From Phenylobacterium haematophilum (GTDB lineage Bacteria > Pseudomonadota > Alphaproteobacteria > Caulobacterales > Caulobacteraceae): a stretch of 64,000 nucleotides of DNA. The translations under genes were made by a program, and so were the position numbers. Below are positions 1 through 8,678 of this stretch, in pieces (position 1 is the first letter of the stretch; every line of letters starts with the position of its first letter). Location of the stretch: the NCBI RefSeq assembly GCF_014196295.1, contig NZ_JACIDK010000001.1, positions 124,001-188,000 on the forward strand. Reading direction: 5' to 3'. The notes under the pieces were generated by a model. It was not told the origin of the DNA. It made no database searches and was given only the letters and a program-made list of their open reading frames with translations.

Positions 1-710
1 GGGGCCCGTTCTCCAACACCCGCCTGGCCAACTCCGGCAAGGAGAAGGGCATCAGGCCGGGCAACCCGGTGATGAGCGAGAACGGCTTGGTTGGCCGTGT
101 GATCGGCGTTACTGACGGCGCCAGCCGCATCCTGTTGCTTACCGACATCGCCTCGCGCACCCCGGTGATGATCGACCGCACCAACGCGCGCGCCATCCTC
201 GCCGGCGACGGCGGTCCCAATCCGCGGCTCGAATACCTGCGCGGCCAGGACCCGGTGAAGCAGGGCGACCGCATCGTCACCTCCGGCGACGGCGGCGTCC
301 TGCCGCGCGGCCTGCCGGTCGGAGTCGCGGTCAAGGGCCTGGACGGCCGTTGGCGCGCGGTTCTGGCCTCCGACGCCGCCCCGGTCGACTTCGTCCAGGT
401 GATGCTGTTCCAGGACTTCTCGCAGCTGACCGCCGCGGCGGCCGCCGAACTAAACCGCATGCCGGTGCCGCCGCCAGCCAGTCCACCGCCGATCGTCGGG
501 GTGACGTCGGCGACGCCCGCTGCTCCGGCCCAGACCGCTCCAGCAGCGGCGCGCCCGGCCGCCAGCGCGCCGGCCGCCTCTCGACCAGCGACGCCGCGGC
601 CGGCGACGCCACGGCCCGCCGCCGCTGCGCCGCCTCGACCCGCGACCGCCACGCCCCCGGCGCCCGCGCCCCAGCCGCAATCCCCGCCTCCGTCGGAGGT
701 CCCGTTCTAG
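1..710 (+). CDS. mreC: Rod shape-determining protein MreC, 5'-truncated by the window edge
   Basis: MreC is a periplasmic, membrane-anchored scaffold that links the MreB cytoskeleton to the elongation peptidoglycan synthases. The reading frame is open from base 3 with no start codon, so the N-terminal anchor and coiled coil lie outside the window. The visible part is the second beta domain (for example VMSENGLVGRVIG and VVTSGDGGVLPRGLPVG-like stretches), followed by a long Ala/Pro tail with repeated RPATP units from about base 580. The long low-complexity tail is an extension beyond the conserved fold. The stop codon directly abuts the mreD start, as expected for an operon. Identity is from the fold pattern and the mreD-mrdA-mrdB context. 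Confidence 0.93.
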   Translation, partial: GPFSNTRLANSGKEKGIRPGNPVMSENGLVGRVIGVTDGASRILLLTDIASRTPVMIDRTNARAILAGDGGPNPRLEYLRGQDPVKQGDRIVTSGDGGVLPRGLPVGVAVKGLDGRWRAVLASDAAPVDFVQVMLFQDFSQLTAAAAAELNRMPVPPPASPPPIVGVTSATPAAPAQTAPAAARPAASAPAASRPATPRPATPRPAAAAPPRPATATPPAPAPQPQSPPPSEVPF

Positions 711-1220
711 ATGGCCGGCGCGCGCCCCTTGGCCCCCTGGCGCTGGATCGGGGTCCCGCTCGTCCAGTGCCTGATCCTGACCGTCCTGTTCTCGCTGCCC
801 TTCCGGCCCTTCGGTCTCAGCCTGCCTGAGCCGATCTTCCCGATGGTGCCGGCCTTCGCCTGGGCGGTGATCCGTCCTTCCATGCTGGCGCCCGCCGGTG
901 TGCTGCTGATGGGGCTGTTCCTCGATATCCTCTGGGGCGCGCCCATGGGGCTGTGGGCCCTGTCGCTGCTCCTCGTCTACGGCGCGGCGCTGATCGGCCG
1001 CAGCATGATGGCCGGTCAGAGCTTCCCGGTCATGTGGGCCTGGTACGCCGCGGCGACCGGGCTGGCGCTCGGGGCGGCTTTCCTGTTCACGATGGTCGGG
1101 GCGCATGCGACAGCGGACCCCATCGCCGTCGCCTGGCAATTCCTCGCCACAATCATATTGTTTCCGTTCGCACACCTGCTCATCGACCGGTTCGAGGATG
1201 CAGACGTGCGTTTCCGCTAG
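711..1220 (+). CDS. mreD: Rod shape-determining protein MreD
   Basis: This is a small integral inner-membrane protein of the elongasome. The 169 residues are mostly hydrophobic, with about five membrane segments, and contain the MreD-like stretch PMVPAFAWAVIRPSMLAP near residues 43-60. The ATG follows the mreC stop with no gap, so translation is probably coupled. Sequence conservation in the family is low, so the call leans on length, hydrophobic profile and its place between mreC and the PBP2 gene. Confidence 0.9.
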   Translation: MAGARPLAPWRWIGVPLVQCLILTVLFSLPFRPFGLSLPEPIFPMVPAFAWAVIRPSMLAPAGVLLMGLFLDILWGAPMGLWALSLLLVYGAALIGRSMMAGQSFPVMWAWYAAATGLALGAAFLFTMVGAHATADPIAVAWQFLATIILFPFAHLLIDRFEDADVRFR

Positions 1221-1232
1221 GGTTCCGAAGCG

Positions 1233-3254
1233 ATGGCCGAGCCGTCGATCTTCTTCTCCGAGGTCAACGAACGGCAGGGGGTCTTCCACCGCCGGATGTT
1301 TCTGCTCGGCGGCATAGCGGGCCTAGGCCTGGGGGCGCTCGGCGCGCGCCTGGCGCACCTGCAGATCATCGAAACCCAGCGCTACGAGAAGCTCTCGGCT
1401 TCGAACCAGTTCAATTTCCGCCTGGTGCCGCCGCCGCGTGGCCTGATCGTCGACCGCAACGGCGCGATCCTGGCCTCCAACCGCCCGAACTTCCGCCTGC
1501 TGGTGACCCGCGAGGACAACTCGACAGATGTAGAAGGCACGCTGAAGACGTTGTCGACCTTCGTGCCGCTGGACGAGGCGCGCCAACTGCGCCTGATCAA
1601 GGACATCAAGCAGACCCCCAAACGGGTGCCGGTCTCGGTGTTCGAAGACATGAGCTGGGACGAGTTCTCAGCGATCAACATCCGAGCCCCGGAACTGCCG
1701 GGCGTCACCGCCGACATGGGCGAGGTGCGGGTCTATCCGCACGGCGGCGCCTTCGCGCATGTCATCGGCTACGTCGCCAAGGTCAACCGCGAGGACCTCA
1801 CCTCGACCGGGCCGAATTCCGACCCGATCCTGCTCAATCCCGGCTTTCGGATCGGCCGCCAAGGGGTGGAGAAGGCCTTCGATCTGGACCTGCGCGGCAA
1901 GGCCGGCGCAAGAAAGGTCGAGGTCGATGCGAACGGGCGCGAGGTTCGCCAGGACGAAGCCGGCGATATCCCCAGCATTCCCGGCAAGCGCATCGAGCTG
2001 ACGCTGGACGTCGACATCCAGAACCGCGCGCTCGAGGTGATGGGCGACGAGAGCGGGGCCATCGTGATGATGGACTGCCGGACGGGCGACCTGCTGTGCA
2101 TGGCGTCCTCGCCGAGCTTCGACGCCAACCGCTTCGTCAAAGGACTGTCGGGCCCCGAGTATCGCGCCCTGGCGCAGTATGAGCGCAAGCCGCTGCTCGA
2201 CAAGGTGATGACCGGGACCTATCCGCCGGGGTCGACCTTCAAGCCGACGGTCGCCCTGGCGGCGCTGACGGCGGGCATCGACCCGGAAGTGCGTATCCAT
2301 TGCTCCGGCGGCTGGTACTGGGGCGGGCGCACCTGGCGCTGCTGGAAGCATGGCGGGCATGGCTCGCAGAACATGCACGACGCCATCAAGAACTCCTGCG
2401 ATGTCTACTTCTATCAGACCGCGCTGCGCATGGGGCCGGACCCGATCGCCAAGGCCGCCCACGCCATGGGCTTCGGTCAGATCTTCGACATCGGCATTCC
2501 AGGCCAGAAGAAAGGCGTCGTCGGATCCCGCGAGTGGAAACGCAAAGCAGTAAAACGCGAGCCCGTGTGGCAGCCCGGCGACTCCGTCAGCTACGGCATC
2601 GGCCAGGGCTATGTGGCGGTGAACGCCCTGCAGTTGGCGGTGATGACCGCGCGTCTGGCCAACGGCAAGAAGGCGCTGAACCCACGCTTGATTAAGTCCG
2701 TAGGCGGGGTGGAGCGGCCGCACGGCGACGACGTGCCGGACCTGCCGTTCACCAAGGAGCAGCTCGACTATGTCCGCGGCGGCATGGTCGCCGTCGCGAA
2801 CGACACCGGCGGCACCGCCTATCGCCAGAGCCAACTCGGCCTGGGCGACATTCAGATGGCCGGCAAGACCGGCACCGCCCAGGTCCGCTCCTATGCGGGC
2901 CTGGCGTCTCGAAGCAGCGCGGGCGTCACTTGGCGACTGAAGGACCACAACCTGTTCGTCGCCTTCGCCCCGGTCGATGATCCGCGGTACGCCGTGGCGG
3001 TCATCGTCGAGCACGGGGGCCTTGGCGGCGCCACCGCCGGCGCGCCCCGCGCCCGCGAGGTCATGCGCGTCGCGCTGATGAAGGACCCGGAGCTGCGTTC
3101 ACGCATCGAGACTCCGATGCCGATGCCCGAGGCGCCTGAGCCGCTGGAGGCCGAAGGCGTCGCGCCCGAAGCGCCGACCATCACCGCCGCGCCGGCCGCG
3201 CCCGCCGCTCCGGGGACGCCGCCCGCAACCACCCCGACTGGAGGCGCGATATGA
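1233..3254 (+). CDS. mrdA: Penicillin-binding protein 2, elongation-specific peptidoglycan transpeptidase
   Basis: PBP2 cross-links peptidoglycan during lateral wall growth, in the periplasm, with RodA as partner glycosyltransferase. The 673-residue protein has an N-terminal membrane anchor at about residues 22-41, a dimerisation (pedestal) domain containing PPRGLIVDRNG, and a class B transpeptidase domain. The catalytic motifs are visible: STFK at 334-337 (nucleophile Ser334), SCD at 388-390 in place of SxN, and KTGT at 545-548. The C-terminus ends in an Ala/Pro-rich tail of about 40 residues that is not part of the catalytic fold. Its last bases overlap the rodA start (ATGA). Confidence 0.97.
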   Translation: MAEPSIFFSEVNERQGVFHRRMFLLGGIAGLGLGALGARLAHLQIIETQRYEKLSASNQFNFRLVPPPRGLIVDRNGAILASNRPNFRLLVTREDNSTDVEGTLKTLSTFVPLDEARQLRLIKDIKQTPKRVPVSVFEDMSWDEFSAINIRAPELPGVTADMGEVRVYPHGGAFAHVIGYVAKVNREDLTSTGPNSDPILLNPGFRIGRQGVEKAFDLDLRGKAGARKVEVDANGREVRQDEAGDIPSIPGKRIELTLDVDIQNRALEVMGDESGAIVMMDCRTGDLLCMASSPSFDANRFVKGLSGPEYRALAQYERKPLLDKVMTGTYPPGSTFKPTVALAALTAGIDPEVRIHCSGGWYWGGRTWRCWKHGGHGSQNMHDAIKNSCDVYFYQTALRMGPDPIAKAAHAMGFGQIFDIGIPGQKKGVVGSREWKRKAVKREPVWQPGDSVSYGIGQGYVAVNALQLAVMTARLANGKKALNPRLIKSVGGVERPHGDDVPDLPFTKEQLDYVRGGMVAVANDTGGTAYRQSQLGLGDIQMAGKTGTAQVRSYAGLASRSSAGVTWRLKDHNLFVAFAPVDDPRYAVAVIVEHGGLGGATAGAPRAREVMRVALMKDPELRSRIETPMPMPEAPEPLEAEGVAPEAPTITAAPAAPAAPGTPPATTPTGGAI

Positions 3255-4405
3255 CCGTCAGCGCCCTGACCCGCCCGGGCGAACGTGACCGCCTAGTCGT
3301 CAAACTGTCCGAGATCGACTGGCTGTTTGCTCTGGCGCTCTGCCTGATCGCCGGGACCGGCGCCCTGATGATGTTCTCCATCGCCGGGTCATCGTGGGAA
3401 CCCTGGGCCGCCAAGCACCTCAGTCGTTTCGCGCTCTGCTTTGCGCTGATGATCGGGCTGGCGATGATCGACCTGCGGGTATGGTTTGCGATCTCCTATC
3501 CGCTCTACGGCATAGGCCTCTTGCTGCTGGTCGCGGTGGAGGTGGCCGGGGACGTGCGCATGGGCGCGCAGCGGTGGCTGGCCTTCGGACCGTTCAGCTT
3601 CCAGCCGTCCGAGATCATGAAACTCGGGATCGTGCTGGCCCTGGCGCGGTTCTATCACGGCATTTCGGCCGACAACGCGCGGCTCTCCTGGTGGCTGTTG
3701 GTGCCGGCCGCGATGATCGGGGCTCCCACCGTGCTCGTCATGCACCAGCCGGACCTGGGCACCGCCATGCTCATCGCCATGACCGGCGTGGCCATCGTCG
3801 TGCTGGCGGGGCTGTCGTGGCGGATTATCTTCGCCGGCATCGCCGCCTTCGTCGTCGCAGTCCCGCCGATCGTGATGTTCGTGCTGCACGACTACCAGCG
3901 AAAGCGCGTGCTGACCTTCCTCGATCCAGAGAGCGATCCCTCGGGTTCCGGCTATCACATCCTGCAGTCCAAGATCGCGCTGGGCTCCGGCGGCTTCTTC
4001 GGCAAAGGCTACGGGCTCGGCTCGCAGAGCCAGCTGAACTTCCTGCCCGAGAAGCAGACCGACTTCATCTTCGCGACCCTGGCCGAGGAATTCGGCTTCC
4101 TGGGATGCTTCTCGCTGCTGTTCCTCTATGGGGCGGTGATCTTCATGGCCCTGCGCACCTCGGCCCTGGCGCACTCGCACTTCGGCCGACTGTCGGCGGC
4201 CGGCACCACTGCGACCTTCGCGCTCTACGTGCTGATCAACGGCGCGATGGTCATGGGCCTGGCGCCGGTCGTGGGCGTGCCGATGCCGCTGCTGTCCTAT
4301 GGCGGCACCGTCATGTTGACCGTGATGATCGGTTTCGGTCTGGTCCAGGCCGTGCGCGTCCACCGCTATTCGGAAGTCACCAGCGGCAAGGGTGCGCTGA
4401 TGTAG
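3251..4405 (+). CDS. mrdB: Rod shape-determining protein RodA (SEDS peptidoglycan glycosyltransferase)
   Basis: RodA polymerises lipid II into glycan strands with PBP2 during cell elongation. The 384-residue protein is polytopic, with about ten membrane segments, and carries SEDS-family motifs such as GAQRWLAFGPFSFQPSE near residues 100-116 and MPLLSYGGT near the C-terminus. The start overlaps the mrdA stop by four bases, so the two partners are translationally coupled. It ends the mreC-mreD-mrdA-mrdB operon; the next gene is convergent and begins two bases after its stop. Confidence 0.97.
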   Translation: MTVSALTRPGERDRLVVKLSEIDWLFALALCLIAGTGALMMFSIAGSSWEPWAAKHLSRFALCFALMIGLAMIDLRVWFAISYPLYGIGLLLLVAVEVAGDVRMGAQRWLAFGPFSFQPSEIMKLGIVLALARFYHGISADNARLSWWLLVPAAMIGAPTVLVMHQPDLGTAMLIAMTGVAIVVLAGLSWRIIFAGIAAFVVAVPPIVMFVLHDYQRKRVLTFLDPESDPSGSGYHILQSKIALGSGGFFGKGYGLGSQSQLNFLPEKQTDFIFATLAEEFGFLGCFSLLFLYGAVIFMALRTSALAHSHFGRLSAAGTTATFALYVLINGAMVMGLAPVVGVPMPLLSYGGTVMLTVMIGFGLVQAVRVHRYSEVTSGKGALM

Positions 4406-4406
4406 C

Positions 4407-4934
4407 TCAGGCGACCGTCACGGTCGTCTCGCCCTCGCCGAGGGGCGGCTCGAAGCTGCGCAGGAAACGGGCCAGCATCGCATCGTCGACCGGGATCGCA
4501 CCCCGCTGGTCCGGCTGCTCACGGCGGGCGGCAAGCCGCCGCTGCAACAGCTCTGGCTGGGCGTGCAGGTAGATCAGCCGCCAACGCCCGCCAGCGCCCT
4601 CGACCTCGGCCTTGAACGCCTCGCGATGGGCCCGGCTCCAGAAGCTTGAGTCGATCACCACGGCCTGGCCGGCGCGCACCGCCTCGGCGACCTGGGCCTG
4701 CATCCAGACGCGGACCGGCTCCAGCAGGGCGGGGTAGTCGGCGGCGGGAAAGTCGAGGCCGTACCGGCCGTGACGGCGCCAGAGCTCCTCGTCGATCGAC
4801 AACCGCAGGAAGCCGGCGTCTTCGAGCGCCATGGCGAAAGTCGTCTTTCCGCTCCCGGCCACGCCGCACATCAGCACCGCCAGGCCAGGCAGGGGTCTTA
4901 GGGACAGAAGCGCGTCGGCGATGGTGACTGCCAT
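4407..4934 (-). CDS. P-loop AAA_33/zeta-type kinase of unknown substrate
   Basis: This is a 175-residue protein with a clear Walker A loop (GVAGSGKTT) at about residues 24-32 and a downstream SIDEELWRRHGRYG stretch typical of small ATP-dependent kinases of the AAA_33/zeta-toxin-like superfamily. The middle holds a VVIDSSFWSRAHREAF segment that fits a kinase nucleotide and phosphoacceptor site. The substrate cannot be read from sequence. It is convergent with rodA and lies just upstream of pip on the same strand (19-base gap), so it may be co-transcribed with it. There is no antitoxin-like neighbour, so a toxin role is unlikely. Confidence 0.8.
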   Translation of the reverse strand: MAVTIADALLSLRPLPGLAVLMCGVAGSGKTTFAMALEDAGFLRLSIDEELWRRHGRYGLDFPAADYPALLEPVRVWMQAQVAEAVRAGQAVVIDSSFWSRAHREAFKAEVEGAGGRWRLIYLHAQPELLQRRLAARREQPDQRGAIPVDDAMLARFLRSFEPPLGEGETTVTVA

Positions 4935-4953
4935 GGCGCGCTCCCCTTGGTCC

Positions 4954-5946
4954 CTAGAGCTTCAGCGCCTGATCGGTCGCCCGGATCAGACCGTCAACGA
5001 TGCCGGGCTCGGTCGAGGCGTGACCCGCGTCCCAGACGATGTCGAAGCTGGCCTCGGGCCAAGCGCTCTTCAGCCGCCAGGCGCTGTCCATCGGCGTCAC
5101 AACGTCGAACCGGCCCTGGACGATCCATCCGGGGATGCCGCGGATCTTGTCGATGTTGTTGAGAATCCAGTTGTCTTCTTTGAAGAAGCCGCCGTTGACG
5201 AAGAAATGGCTCTCGATCCGCGCGAAGGCGATGGCGAAGTCGATCTCGTTGAACTTGGAGGGCCGCGCCTCCGGTCCGCGGATCGAGATGGTGTCGCCTT
5301 CCCATTGGCTCCAGGCGGCCGCGGCCTCGGCCTGGATGCGGCGGTCGGTATGGGTCAGGCGCTTGTGGTAGGCGGCCATCATGTCGCCGCGCTCGGCCTC
5401 CGGGATCGGCGCGCAGAACCGCGCCCACGCGTCCGGGAACAGCATTGAGGCGCCCTCCTGGTAGAACCAGCGCAGCTCGCGCTGGGTCAGCAGAAAAATG
5501 CCGCGCAGGACCAGCGCCTCGACCCGATGCGGATGGGTGATGGCGTAGGCGAGCGCCAGGGTGCTGCCCCAGCTGCCGCCGAACACCGTCCACTTCTCGA
5601 CGCCGAGATGGATGCGCAGCCGCTCGATGTCCTCGATCAGCGACCAGGTGGTGTTGTCTTCCAGGCTCGCGTTCGGCCGCGACTTGCCGCAGCCGCGCTG
5701 GTCGAACAGCACCATCCGCCACTTCGCCGGGTTGAAGAACCGGCGCATCGTCGGGTTGATCGCTCCGCCCGGGCCGCCATGCAGGATCACGCATGGCTTG
5801 CCGTCGCGATTTCCGCACTCCTCGTAGAAGATCTCGTGCGCCCCGCTGGTCGGCAGCCAGCCGTAGGCGAACGGCTCGTTGTCCGGATACAGCCCCTTGC
5901 GGTGCGATGTGTTCGAGACGGCGAAAGGCGGGGTGTTGCGTTCCAT
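4954..5946 (-). CDS. pip: Prolyl iminopeptidase (alpha/beta hydrolase, S33)
   Basis: This cytoplasmic serine peptidase releases N-terminal proline from peptides. The 330-residue length matches the family. Diagnostic motifs are HGGPGG at residues 56-61 (oxyanion region), FDQRGCGKS at about 81-89, and the nucleophile elbow GGSWGS at 123-128 with Ser125 as nucleophile. The DAGHA segment near the C-terminus carries the catalytic histidine. It lies downstream of an epoxide-hydrolase-like gene on the same strand with a ten-base gap, which suggests a two-gene transcription unit. Confidence 0.94.
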   Translation of the reverse strand: MERNTPPFAVSNTSHRKGLYPDNEPFAYGWLPTSGAHEIFYEECGNRDGKPCVILHGGPGGAINPTMRRFFNPAKWRMVLFDQRGCGKSRPNASLEDNTTWSLIEDIERLRIHLGVEKWTVFGGSWGSTLALAYAITHPHRVEALVLRGIFLLTQRELRWFYQEGASMLFPDAWARFCAPIPEAERGDMMAAYHKRLTHTDRRIQAEAAAAWSQWEGDTISIRGPEARPSKFNEIDFAIAFARIESHFFVNGGFFKEDNWILNNIDKIRGIPGWIVQGRFDVVTPMDSAWRLKSAWPEASFDIVWDAGHASTEPGIVDGLIRATDQALKL

Positions 5947-5956
5947 CCCCGCCAGT

Positions 5957-6943
5957 CTACTTCGGGAAGCGGCGCCCCATCCAGTCCAGGATGAGCCGGT
6001 TGACCTCTTCGGGCTTCTCCTGCTGCGTCCAGTGGCCGCTGTCCTTGATCAGCACCTTCTCCAGGTCGGAGATCACATCCTCCATGCCGTCGGCCATGGC
6101 CGGCGACAGCACGACGTCCTTCTCGGCCATGATCATCAGGCAGGGGATGCCGTCGATGCGGGTGGGCAGGTCGGCCGAGCGCTCCCAGTTGCGTGTGAAG
6201 TTGCGATACCAGTTGATCCCGCCGGTGAAGCCGGTGGCCTGGAAGGTCTCGACGAAACCGGCCAGTTCGTCGGCGTTCAGCAGCTGGTTGGCGGTGTCGG
6301 ACTTGTCCCAGGCGTTCAGCGCGTCGCCGAACGCAAACGTCGATCCGCCGGCGGGCGGGGCGGCGGCCTGCGCCACGGCGGCCGGCTTGCGCATGAAGAA
6401 CCGCATGGTCTTGTCGACGTCGGCGGCCAGCGCCGCGTCGGCGATCCCCGGCTTCTGGAACCACACGATGTACATGTCCTCGCCGAACACCTTGCGCATG
6501 CCCTCGATCGGGTCGAGCGGCGCGCGGCGCATGAACGGGGTGTTGAGCCCGATGATTCCAGCGACGCGGTCCGGATGCATCAGCGGCAGCTGCCAGACGA
6601 CGATCCCGCCCCAGTCGTGGCCGACGAACACACCCTTGGCCGCGCCCAGGTGGTCCAGCAGCCCGATCAGGTCGCCGGTCAGGTGCTCCATGTCGTAGTC
6701 GGTGACAGCTTCCGGCCGCTCGGTCAGGCCATAGCCGCGCTGGTCCGGCGCGATGGCCCAGACCCCGGCCGCCTCGCAGGCCGCCAACTGGTGGCGCCAC
6801 GAGAACGCCAGCTCCGGAAAGCCGTGGCAGAAGATCAGCGGCACGCCCTGTCCGCGCGGTCCGACTTCGTAATAGGCCATGTCGATGCCGTTGACCTTGG
6901 CATACTGGGCGGGCGGCATCTGGCGGGCGAGGGCGGTCGACAT
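5957..6943 (-). CDS. Alpha/beta hydrolase, epoxide-hydrolase-like
   Basis: This is a predicted soluble epoxide hydrolase of 328 residues. It has HGFP at 40-43 (oxyanion), and the nucleophile elbow GHDWGG at 108-113 presents Asp110, which distinguishes epoxide hydrolases and dehalogenases from serine esterases. A C-terminal DSGHWTQQEKPEEV stretch supplies the catalytic His. The reading frame continues upstream without a stop to about 7810, but that part runs antisense to the MFS gene; the conserved fold begins at the ATG at 6943. The physiological substrate is unknown. The 102 bases up to the divergent MFS gene must hold both promoters. Confidence 0.85.
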   Translation of the reverse strand: MSTALARQMPPAQYAKVNGIDMAYYEVGPRGQGVPLIFCHGFPELAFSWRHQLAACEAAGVWAIAPDQRGYGLTERPEAVTDYDMEHLTGDLIGLLDHLGAAKGVFVGHDWGGIVVWQLPLMHPDRVAGIIGLNTPFMRRAPLDPIEGMRKVFGEDMYIVWFQKPGIADAALAADVDKTMRFFMRKPAAVAQAAAPPAGGSTFAFGDALNAWDKSDTANQLLNADELAGFVETFQATGFTGGINWYRNFTRNWERSADLPTRIDGIPCLMIMAEKDVVLSPAMADGMEDVISDLEKVLIKDSGHWTQQEKPEEVNRLILDWMGRRFPK

Positions 6944-7045
6944 GGCGGGCTTCCTCCGAAGGTTTGGCCGAGCTTGCCAGGGTTCCTTGCGCGGAAGGCA
7001 AGCGCGGCTTGGCGCGTTCGGCGCGAATGACGCTAGAAGGGGGCG

Positions 7046-8260
7046 ATGACCAGCCAGCAAGCCGCCGCCGCCGACCGCACGCCCTGGGGCCTGGTGTTCC
7101 TGCTCGGGGCGCTGACCGCCTTCGCGCCGATGTCCATCGACATGTACCTGCCCAGCTTGCCGGCCATCGGCGCCGACCTGCGCGCCAGCGCGGCGCAGAC
7201 GCAAGGGACGGTGGCGGCGTTCTTCGCCGGCATGGCGATCGGCCAGTTCTTCTACGGCCCGGCCTCCGATCGCTTCGGGCGCCGCGGCCCGATTCTGCTG
7301 GGTGTGGCGATCTACGTCGCCGCCTCGGTCGCGTGCGCGCTCGCCACCTCGGGCGACATGTTGGTCGCCGCCAGGTTCGTCCAGGCGCTCGGCGGTTGCG
7401 CCGGCGGGGTCGTGGCCCGCGCCGTGGTTCGCGACCGCTTCAACCACACCGAGACTGCGCGGATGCTGTCGCTGATGACCCTGATCATGGGGCTTGCGCC
7501 GATCCTCGCGCCGATGCTGGGCGGCCTGCTGTTGACGCTCGGCGGCTGGCGGCTGAACTTCTGGGCGCTGGCGGTGTTCGGTCTGGCCTGCGGCGCGGCG
7601 ACCCTGCTCTGGCTCAAGGAATCGCGCTCGGAAGAGACCGCCGCTCAGGCCGCATCGGAAAATCCGCTGAAGGCGTATCTGGCCCTGCTGCGCCAGCCGC
7701 GTCTGGTCGGCTACGCCCTGGCCGGAGCGCTGAACGGCGCCACCCTGTTCACTTACATCTCGGCCTCGCCGGACCTGCTGATCGGGACCTATGGCATCTC
7801 GCCTCAGCAATTCGGCTTGGTGTTCGGTCTCAACGCCGCGGCGATCATCGGCGCCAGCCAGGTGAACCGCTATCTGCTGCGTCGCGCCACTCCTGACGAG
7901 GTGCTCGAGCGGGCCAGCCAGGCGGCGGTGTTGGCCTCGATCGCCCTGACCATCGCGGCTCTGACGGGTTTCGGCGAGCGTTGGAGCATTCTGCCGCTGC
8001 TCTTCGTGCTGCTGGCCAGCTACGGCTTCATGCAGGGCAACACAATGGCTGGAGCGCTCAATGTCGACCCGCGGCGAGCCGGTTCTGTCTCGGCCCTGAT
8101 GGGCGGCGCCTCATTCGGCGTCGGGGCGCTGGCGGCCAGCCTTTCGGGCGCCTTCCACGACGGGACGCCGCGGCCGATGGCGGTGGTGATGGGACTGGCC
8201 GTGATCGGTTCTGCGGTGGCGCTGCGCGTCCTGGCCTTGCCTAAGTCAACTCAGTCCTGA
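7046..8260 (+). CDS. Bcr/CflA family drug-resistance MFS transporter
   Basis: This is a proton-coupled efflux protein of the inner membrane, 404 residues, with about twelve predicted membrane segments. The N-terminal SIDMYLPSLPAI segment (around residues 31-42) and the A-loop GPASDRFGRRGPIL (around 71-84) are typical of Bcr/CflA exporters. A GGG-rich Shine-Dalgarno lies just before the ATG. Its 3' end overlaps the convergent DUF423 gene by ten bases. The exported compound cannot be named. Confidence 0.88.
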   Translation: MTSQQAAAADRTPWGLVFLLGALTAFAPMSIDMYLPSLPAIGADLRASAAQTQGTVAAFFAGMAIGQFFYGPASDRFGRRGPILLGVAIYVAASVACALATSGDMLVAARFVQALGGCAGGVVARAVVRDRFNHTETARMLSLMTLIMGLAPILAPMLGGLLLTLGGWRLNFWALAVFGLACGAATLLWLKESRSEETAAQAASENPLKAYLALLRQPRLVGYALAGALNGATLFTYISASPDLLIGTYGISPQQFGLVFGLNAAAIIGASQVNRYLLRRATPDEVLERASQAAVLASIALTIAALTGFGERWSILPLLFVLLASYGFMQGNTMAGALNVDPRRAGSVSALMGGASFGVGALAASLSGAFHDGTPRPMAVVMGLAVIGSAVALRVLALPKSTQS

Positions 8261-8622
8261 GGCCTTTGCAGCGCGGCCAAGGCCAGCAACGCCCAGCCGA
8301 GCATGAACAGCACCCCGCCGATGGGGGTGATCGCTCCGAACCAGCGCGGCGCGCCAAGCGCCATGGCGAAGAGGGTTCCGGAGAAGATGATGACGCCGCT
8401 CAGGAAAATCGGCGGCGTGATCCGCGCCAGCCGCCCCCCGGCGTTAACCACGACCACTGACGCGAAGACTGCCAATGCGTGCAGGAATGCGTAGATTGCA
8501 CCCGTATGCATCCAATCCTTGGCCTTGGGATCGGTGACGCCATGAGCTGCGAACGCGCCGAAGGCGACGGCAAGAAAGCCGCAGACAGCGGCGGCGGACA
8601 TCCAGACGCGCAGATTGCTCAT
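8251..8622 (-). CDS. DUF423 small membrane protein
   Basis: This is a 123-residue integral membrane protein with four predicted hydrophobic segments. It contains GAFAAHGV near the N-terminus and a TPIGG stretch near the C-terminus, both characteristic of DUF423 (YgdD-like). Function is unknown. The start was placed at the ATG at 8622 because the hydrophobic N-terminus begins there and the length then matches the family; an upstream extension to 8691 would overlap the divergent lldD. Only 56 bases separate the two divergent starts. Confidence 0.85.
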   Translation of the reverse strand: MSNLRVWMSAAAVCGFLAVAFGAFAAHGVTDPKAKDWMHTGAIYAFLHALAVFASVVVVNAGGRLARITPPIFLSGVIIFSGTLFAMALGAPRWFGAITPIGGVLFMLGWALLALAALQRPQD

Positions 8623-8678
8623 GCGCTCTGCGTAGCGACTCCTCATAGCATTGGCCACACATACAGGGGGGACATTCC

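Noticed and set aside
450..1289. Long minus-strand frame across the mreC/mreD border
   Set aside because: Low-complexity Arg/Glu/Gln translation, antisense to well-supported genes.
1668..3014. 448-codon minus-strand frame opposite mrdA
   Set aside because: Antisense shadow; no motif, and mrdA has all its catalytic residues.
4407..4934. Zeta-type toxin of a toxin-antitoxin pair
   Set aside because: The P-loop kinase fold is similar, but no small antitoxin gene is adjacent.
6944..7810. Upstream extension of the epoxide-hydrolase-like gene
   Set aside because: The frame is open but runs antisense to the MFS gene and adds low-complexity residues; the conserved start is at 6943.
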